NCBI GenBank assembly: GCA_036897485.1
Contig: JAYMTF010001102.1
Location: 1 to 26,327 of the forward strand
Direction of reading: 5' to 3'
DNA length: 26,327 bases
Origin: Pelargonium nanum
Taxonomy: Eukaryota; Streptophyta; Magnoliopsida; Geraniales; Geraniaceae
Shown: in pieces, positions 21,680-26,327 of the stretch
Layout: every line of letters begins with the position of its first letter
How positions within the stretch are numbered: position 1 is the stretch's first letter
Position numbers and translations under genes: made by a program
The notes under the pieces: generated by a model
What the model was told of the DNA's origin: nothing
Databases searched by the model: none
The model's input: the letters and a program-made list of their open reading frames with translations, nothing else

Positions 21680-22663
21680 ATGGGCCCTGCAAATGGATTA
21701 GGAATTGCACAAGGGACACAACCTCTTTTCTCCTTTGGTGTTATCTCTGATGTCCAGCATGCTGACATTCCAGATGGCCGCTCATTCCTTGGTGTTCCTC
21801 GTTATTATCGGCATAGCTTTGCTGTACTCCAAAGGGCTATCCTAAAATGGAACAACCACCAGAAGCTTAAGTTTGTGGTCAATTTTGGCGATATTGTTGA
21901 TGGGTTTTGCCCGAAAGACCAATCTCTAAATGCTGTGAAGAAAGTTGCAAATGAATTTGACAACTTCAATGGTCCTGTCTATCACATGATTGGCAATCAC
22001 TGCCTTTACAATCTTCCCCGTAGCAAGTTACTTCCTTTATTGAAGATTCCAAGTGTTGATGGTAATGCCTACTATGACTTCTCACCAATTCCGGAATACA
22101 GAATTGTGGTTCTTGATGGCTATGATATCAGTACTATTGGTTGGCCTCAAGACCATCCCAAAGCGTTGGAAGCATTGAGATTTCTACAGGAGAAGAACCC
22201 AAATCAAGAAAAAAATAGTCCACAAGGACTGGAGGGTATGGAAAGAAGGTTCCTTATGTTCAATGGAGCAGTTGGGAAAGAGCAGATTGCATGGTTTGAT
22301 GGCATACTTCAGGATGCAGAGAATTTAAAACAAAAAGTCATAGTATGTTGCCATATACCTTTAGATCCTAATGCATCATCTCGAGAAGCAATTCTATGGA
22401 ACTACGATGAAGTAATGGACGTGATGCACAAGTACACTTGCGTTAAGGTTTGCATAGCTGGACATGATCACAGAGGCGGGCATGCAATTGATTCTCATGG
22501 AATACACCACCGAGTCCTTGAAGCAGCGCTGGAATGTCCTCCTGGCTCAGACGCATTTGGGTACGTAGATGTGTACCGTGATAAATTATCACTTATCGGT
22601 ACTGATAGGATGCAGAGTACCGATATGCATTTCAATCATTTATCAGGGCTAAGTAAGCATTAA
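21680..22663 (+). CDS. Mn-dependent ADP-ribose/CDP-alcohol diphosphatase-like metallophosphatase
   Basis: One uninterrupted coding exon gives 327 residues. Metallophosphoesterase motifs appear in the right order: SDVQHAD (Asp24), NFGDIVDG (around 68-75), MIGNH (103-107), VCCHIP (222-227) and AGHDHRGG (260-267). The family hydrolyses the diphosphate bond of ADP-ribose, CDP-choline and similar compounds in vitro, probably in the cytosol; no targeting signal is seen. In the plant relatives I recall, the N-terminus MGxANGL and the motif DIPDGRSFLGVPRYYR are strongly conserved, which supports both identity and the ATG. An acceptor at 21656, 23 bp before the ATG, points to an intron in the 5' leader. 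The link to NAD/ADP-ribose recycling near quinolinate synthase is probably accidental. Confidence 0.93.
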   Translation: MGPANGLGIAQGTQPLFSFGVISDVQHADIPDGRSFLGVPRYYRHSFAVLQRAILKWNNHQKLKFVVNFGDIVDGFCPKDQSLNAVKKVANEFDNFNGPVYHMIGNHCLYNLPRSKLLPLLKIPSVDGNAYYDFSPIPEYRIVVLDGYDISTIGWPQDHPKALEALRFLQEKNPNQEKNSPQGLEGMERRFLMFNGAVGKEQIAWFDGILQDAENLKQKVIVCCHIPLDPNASSREAILWNYDEVMDVMHKYTCVKVCIAGHDHRGGHAIDSHGIHHRVLEAALECPPGSDAFGYVDVYRDKLSLIGTDRMQSTDMHFNHLSGLSKH

Positions 22664-23060
22664 TGCGAATAACACAAATCTTTTGCAAAATGTAGAGTGT
22701 ACATTATTTGGTCAGTGTTATATGTAGCATCATTGTGTAGAATAACCATGGGTTTGTTTCCATATAGATCAAGAAGTCAACAAGTCTGTATTGTCTTTTT
22801 CCAAAGGAACTTAATCAAATAAGGATGCTTTTGCTGAATCTTTGAAAACTACTTTCATTCTTCACTCTTCAGTAGGCTCTTTGCTTTTAAATTCACAAAT
22901 AGTTTCTTACATACACTTGCATCTTTCTAGACTATGAAGCCACCCATCTCTTGAGATTAGATCTAGTCTTTCATGTAAAAAAAACAAAATGTACAGCATT
23001 TAACATTTCATCTATAAAAAATTTAAACTTGTATTTCTCTTGAAGGCAATAGGTCAACAT

Positions 23061-23133
23061 GGGGATGTAGCTCAAATGGTAGAGCGCTCGCTTTGCATGC
23101 GAGAGGTACAGGGTTCGATCCCCTGCATCTCCA
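23061..23133 (+). tRNA. tRNA-Ala(TGC): tRNA-Ala (anticodon TGC)
   Basis: A 73-nt cloverleaf folds fully. The acceptor stem GGGGATG pairs with CATCTCC (one G-U), with discriminator A. The D arm includes TAGCTCAAATGG (A box). The anticodon stem CTCGC/GCGAG closes the loop TTTGCAT (TGC, Ala). The T arm carries GGTTCGATCCC (B box). No CCA is encoded and there is no intron, as expected for a nuclear gene; the plastid tRNA-Ala(TGC) has a long intron. A CAA motif lies just upstream (CAACAT), as is common for plant tRNA genes, and a T run follows about 22 bp downstream. Confidence 0.97.
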
Positions 23134-23184
23134 TTTCTGTTTCATGTTTCTTCCATTTTTGCATTTAATTGCTCTCATGCTATT

Positions 23185-23268
23185 CTTTTTTCCATGAGTT
23201 TCCTATACGGGCCCGCAAACTTTCGGTTGACACCTTTAAACCGTTTTACCACGCCGTTGCCCTTGGGT
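23185..23268 (-). mobile_element. SINE-like element, family B, copy 2, with 12-bp target duplication
   Basis: The 84-bp insert is flanked by perfect direct repeats TCTCATGCTATT (23173-23184 and 23269-23280). On the - strand it reads ACCCAAGGGCAACGGCGTGG, then AAAACGGTTTAAAGGTGTC and AGTTTGCGGGCCCG, and ends TGGAAAAAAG. It matches the copy near 19317-19402. It lies about 50 bp downstream of the tRNA gene, in the opposite orientation. Confidence 0.65.
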
Positions 23269-23878
23269 TCTCATGCTATTTTATATGCTACACCTAATCT
23301 AACATAGCCATTGTCTCTGCTATTTCAATTTCATGACTTATTGTGAAGCATTAATGTATGGCAGTATTGCAACAAATGTACACATTAGCATAGTTAAATG
23401 GAAATAGTTTTTCTATTCCATACAGAACAAGAACTAGCCTCTGCAGCTGGTGATTCCATCATCCACAGCCCTCACACTTACATTTCATCCCTTTCTTCTT
23501 TTGGCAGATACACACATTCACTAACCTATGGAAAATACTGTCAAACCTATCTGTACCTCTAAAATTACTATAAAAATGAAAAAAGGCATACATATGGAAA
23601 GATGAATAGATATAATTTCAATGTAAGTTGTTCACTTGTCAAGATCAGATCAAAGACTAAAGAGTCAAGAGAGTGAGAAACATTTTTTATAAAAAAAGAT
23701 AGTGATGGAGATGGCTGCTGCATGTAGATGGGGCATTATTGGTTGGAGCATGTAATGTGATACAATCTGTCTGTTTCTGCTCCAATTATGACCACTTGTA
23801 TTCAAACCCAGCTGTAATGTAAACTAACTCCCAACCTCTCTTCCTTTCCTGTGATTGCCTACCAGACCAACCCAATCT

Positions 23879-23950
23879 AACAACCATTAATGGGACAAGT
23901 GGCTTAAGACGTTTGCTTCTCTTCAGCTCTCAGGTTCGAGCCTCGGTTCT
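23879..23950 (+). mobile_element. Family A SINE-like element, copy 3, with 15-bp target duplication
   Basis: A 72-bp insert sits between perfect 15-bp direct repeats AGACCAACCCAATCT (23864-23878 and 23951-23965). It begins AACAACCATTAATGGGAC and has an A-box-like TGGCTTAAGACG (23900-23911, nearly the tRNA consensus). The B box GGTTCGAGCC (23933-23942) starts 33 bp after the A box, as in tRNA genes. It ends at CCTCGGTTCT, without the 3' tail seen in copy 1. Confidence 0.75.
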
Positions 23951-24030
23951 AGACCAACCCAATCTGGAAGCTTTCTACTATCCCAATTATGGCCCATACA
24001 CATGCCATGAGACTATGAGAGAGACCTCAC

Positions 24031-24951
24031 TCATTCAACCTTCCAAGCATATAGAAACAGGCTAAATTCATATGACCCACCTGCACTGGACCCTTCTACT
24101 GAGCCTGAACCCATCCCTGTCTGATCACATGACAGAGATGTGGAGGACACAACTGGCTTGAAAATGAAGAGGGCATGCCTTAAACCAGGACTGAAGAGCC
24201 AGTCATGGACATCCCAGTACACCTCTACTCTAGCTTTGTTAACATGAATGGACTCATTACCTCTAAACTTCCACTGAAGATGCTTCACATGGATCACCAA
24301 ATGCCCATCTATCCTTATCTCCATCTCAGGCTCAAAACCATTATCCAAGGAACTGCTATTACCATTGCTTGAAACTATGTTCTTGCACTCAATTGAGATC
24401 TCATGAGACCTGCCTTTACCATGAAGCTTGACTCTTGTAGTGAACTTCTTCTTCCCAAACACATGCTCCTTCTTGGAAATCAAGATTGGATCAATGAGAG
24501 CTGGTCTGCAACCTGTCTTTTTGTACACATCTTTCTTGAGATCACCTAGGAGCAGCACCACTTGCTGGTCACACACCACAGCAACATAGTAGTCTGAGTT
24601 GGGCTCAGTCTGGCCATTGAATTTTGCAGACTTGAGGTCCCAGAAGATGTCAACAGCTTTACCATCCACAACAAAGCTCTTGGAGCCTTGTTTCCTCCAG
24701 AAGTACCATGGCTTGAGCTCAACCTTGCATGTGTACTGGCTCTCCCCCTCCGGGCCCTCGACCGACACAGATAGGCCATGGAGCAGCAAGTTCTTGCACC
24801 ATGTGATGGTGATCAAACGGCTCTGATCAGCAAGCTTGGTTCTGTACACAGACATGAACACACTCTGGCCAGACCTGGTTACTGCAGCTGGATCATCACT
24901 CAGCTTCTCACCAGATGAGAAGCAAGCTGGAATCCCAATTGGATCTTGCAT
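24031..24951 (-). CDS. DUF868 family protein of unknown function
   Basis: A single exon encodes 306 residues with no signal peptide or membrane segment. The start QDPIGIPACFSS and later blocks SVYRTKLADQSRLITITWCK, KPWYFWRKQGSKSF, VDIFWDLKSAKF, DYYVAVVCDQQVVLLLGD, KKEHVFGKKKFTTRV and VEVYWDVHDWLF are those of the plant-specific DUF868 family (Pfam PF05910 from memory). Family length is usually about 270-340 residues, so this copy looks complete. The tail is Ser/Gly-rich before FSLFLYAWKVE. No catalytic motif is evident and I assign no function. A GA/CT repeat lies about 90-110 bp before the start, probably in the leader or core promoter. Confidence 0.92.
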   Translation of the reverse strand: MQDPIGIPACFSSGEKLSDDPAAVTRSGQSVFMSVYRTKLADQSRLITITWCKNLLLHGLSVSVEGPEGESQYTCKVELKPWYFWRKQGSKSFVVDGKAVDIFWDLKSAKFNGQTEPNSDYYVAVVCDQQVVLLLGDLKKDVYKKTGCRPALIDPILISKKEHVFGKKKFTTRVKLHGKGRSHEISIECKNIVSSNGNSSSLDNGFEPEMEIRIDGHLVIHVKHLQWKFRGNESIHVNKARVEVYWDVHDWLFSPGLRHALFIFKPVVSSTSLSCDQTGMGSGSVEGSSAGGSYEFSLFLYAWKVE

Positions 24952-25040
24952 AGTTCTTGAAAATCAAATCAATCAATCAAATTCAAGAAAATGTCAATTA
25001 TGGGTTACAACATTAGTATAAGATGTGAAAGAAAATTATT

Positions 25041-25058
25041 GAGAGAGAGAGAGAGAGA
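25041..25058. repeat. GA/CT microsatellite in DUF868 leader or core promoter
   Basis: About nine GA units (CT on the coding strand) lie roughly 90-107 bp upstream of the ATG. GA/CT runs near plant start sites often bind GAGA-type BPC proteins; that role is inferred. Confidence 0.8.
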
Positions 25059-25163
25059 TGGTGTGAGTCATAGATGCTGCCAGAGAGGAGCTCTTGGCAC
25101 CATCACTAAGAAACCATTGTTAATATATTATTATATACTATATGTGTTCAGTCTCTTATCTGG

Positions 25164-25189
25164 ATTTTTATTTTATTTTATTTTATTTT
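25164..25189 (+). repeat. TTTTA pentanucleotide repeat
   Basis: About five TTTTA units occur in tandem within the DUF868 upstream region. Confidence 0.8.
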
Positions 25190-26104
25190 GATTTAGAAGA
25201 CAACTTACTTGAATCCTAGGTGGTTTTGCTTGTGTTTACACATACAAAAATACCAGTTCCCCAACTTTCCATGTCTGGTAAAAAGCAAGAGAAAGCCATT
25301 TTCACCAAATTTGGAGTATAGATAGCAGAGTCATTGGAAGCATGACAGCACATTAAGATGGATTCATGACCAGTCAAATGCATATAAAAATATAAAATCA
25401 AACATGATACAGTTGGTTTTCCAATGTAAATAATTTTTTTATCATTTGAATACTTAATGCAAATCTGAGGAATGTATATGGTATTTGTTACAAGATCTGT
25501 TCAGAAACTGGGCATGAGTACTGGTTTTTCAAGATTAGAGACATGTACTGATAAGCATGTGCATAAGAATCTGGTAATTCATAAACCAGTAAATGCATGG
25601 TTCTTGATTGTAAACAGACTCAAAAAATTACAAACGACAAGGAACTGAAACAATTTTTTGTAAGAATCAAGAAAATTCTTGTTTGGTGCATGTAACTTAA
25701 ATCTTAAGACAAAAAAGAATGAAGAACAGCCATTGGTTTAGTTGGTTGACTAATCAAAGGACAACAACAGTAATCTCATGGTCAAATGTATGAAGATTCA
25801 GGTGTTTGTTGGATTAATAAATAAATTATGTTTAGTATTTATCCCAGAAAAGTTGAAATGTCCGAAGGAAGTAAATTGAGAAGTAGAAAAGTCAAAAGGA
25901 TATCCAATTAGAGCATCACATAAACAAAGTTGCAGTCATTGTCAATGAATCTGGTTTAAGACACCTGTGGGCTGTGGCTGTGATGGATCAACCGCCGAGG
26001 TTTAGATAAATGGTTTAATGAAATCGAAGTCTAAATTTGTGTGGTTTTTATTATAATATCCAGTTAACAAGCATCATAAGATGTAGAAGTGAATGACCTT
26101 CTCT

Positions 26105-26160
26105 TTTTCTATCGGCAAGCAAGCGTACAAATTGAATATTGAAACTGAGATTTCGAAAGA
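26105..26160 (-). mobile_element. Family A SINE-like element, copy 4 (diverged 3' half)
   Basis: The - strand shows GAAATCTCAG, TACGCTTGCTTGCCGATA and then an A-rich end (GAAAAAGAG), matching the 3' half of family A copy 1 (GAGGTCTCAG ... TTACGCTTGCTGATAAAA). The B box has decayed and the 5' half is absent. It is the most diverged of the four copies. Confidence 0.45.
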
Positions 26161-26243
26161 TAAAGGGAAATTAACCACTCGTCTTTGGGCGAGGTTAGAA
26201 TAACTTTTTAAATATAAATCCAATAGGCCAAACGCAAAGAACA

Positions 26244-26327
26244 TACTCCTTCCATCCCAAAATGAGTGTCCTGTTTGTCTAAATTTTTTGTCCCAAAATG
26301 AGTGTCCTGTTTCTATTTTTAGGTTAT
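26244..26327 (+). mobile_element. Stowaway-like (Tc1/mariner) MITE end, cut by window edge
   Basis: The end reads TA followed by CTCCTTCCATCCCAAAATG, close to the Stowaway terminal consensus CTCCCTCCGTCCC next to a TA target site. A 22-bp segment (CCCAAAATGAGTGTCCTG core) occurs twice, at 26255-26276 and 26291-26312, as in Stowaway and mariner ends. The other end lies outside the window. Confidence 0.65.

Larger units (their letters stand above)
22664..24030. other. Intergenic region with tRNA-Ala and two SINE-like copies
   Basis: Between the convergent diphosphatase-like and DUF868 genes lies 1.37 kb of AT-rich DNA. It holds a tRNA gene, one family B and one family A SINE-like insertion (each with a target-site duplication), and the 3' UTRs. 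No protein-coding frame is credible. Confidence 0.7.
24952..26327. other. Upstream region of the DUF868 gene to window end
   Basis: This is AT-rich DNA with the DUF868 promoter near its left side, including a GA run at 25041-25058 and a TTTTA pentamer run at about 25164-25189. A diverged family A SINE-like fragment lies at about 26105-26160 and a Stowaway-like end from 26244. I see no gene in the remaining 1.3 kb. Confidence 0.6.

Noticed and set aside
23061-23133. Plastid or mitochondrial origin of the tRNA-Ala gene
   Set aside because: The plastid gene has a long intron and a different sequence. The flanks here are nuclear and carry SINE-like insertions.
1-26327. CRISPR arrays, prophage or virus-like elements
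   Set aside because: No regularly spaced repeats, no integrase, reverse transcriptase or capsid-like frames, and no long terminal repeats were seen.

Overview
This is nuclear DNA of a flowering plant, almost certainly a eudicot. The genes are split by AT/T-rich introns with GT-AG borders, the intergenic DNA is AT-rich, and the products are plant-specific: an AFC-type LAMMER kinase, CYP71 P450s, a LysM receptor-like kinase, a plastid quinolinate synthase fused to a SufE-like domain, and a DUF868 protein. The P450s and the RTM2-like protein remind me of rosid, perhaps Rosaceae, homologues. That is memory, not a search, and I do not name a species.

Layout from left to right. (1) An AFC2-like splicing-factor kinase, + strand, 12 coding exons, 732-4375. 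(2) Convergent to it, an RTM2-like HSP20-domain membrane-tail protein, - strand, 6226-4833, whose single intron lacks a normal GT donor. (3) A tandem pair of CYP71 P450 genes, + strand. The first is intact (6721-8334). The second (8763-10398) has one missing base in exon 1. (4) A LysM receptor-like protein, - strand, single exon, 12824-10950, whose kinase domain is degenerate at three catalytic motifs. (5) A 1.8-kb divergent promoter region, then quinolinate synthase, + strand, seven exons, 14631-18765. (6) A Mn-dependent ADP-ribose/CDP-alcohol diphosphatase-like metallophosphatase, + strand, 21680-22663, probably with a long intron in its 5' leader. (7) A nuclear tRNA-Ala(TGC) at 23061-23133. 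(8) A single-exon DUF868 gene, - strand, 24951-24031.

The genes do not form a pathway. This is an ordinary gene-dense euchromatic stretch. Quinolinate synthase (plastid NAD synthesis) and the ADP-ribose diphosphatase-like enzyme both touch NAD-related metabolism, but their closeness is probably chance.

The most interesting unexplained structure lies between the genes. Two families of very short (<100 bp) SINE-like elements are present. One has four copies, two with clear target-site duplications. The other has two copies, one with a 12-bp duplication. There is also a pair of related small inverted-repeat elements (one in intron 1 of quinolinate synthase), a Stowaway-like end at the right edge and a possible Helitron 3' end at the left edge. 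I found no CRISPR array, no virus-like element, and no sign of a new multi-gene system.
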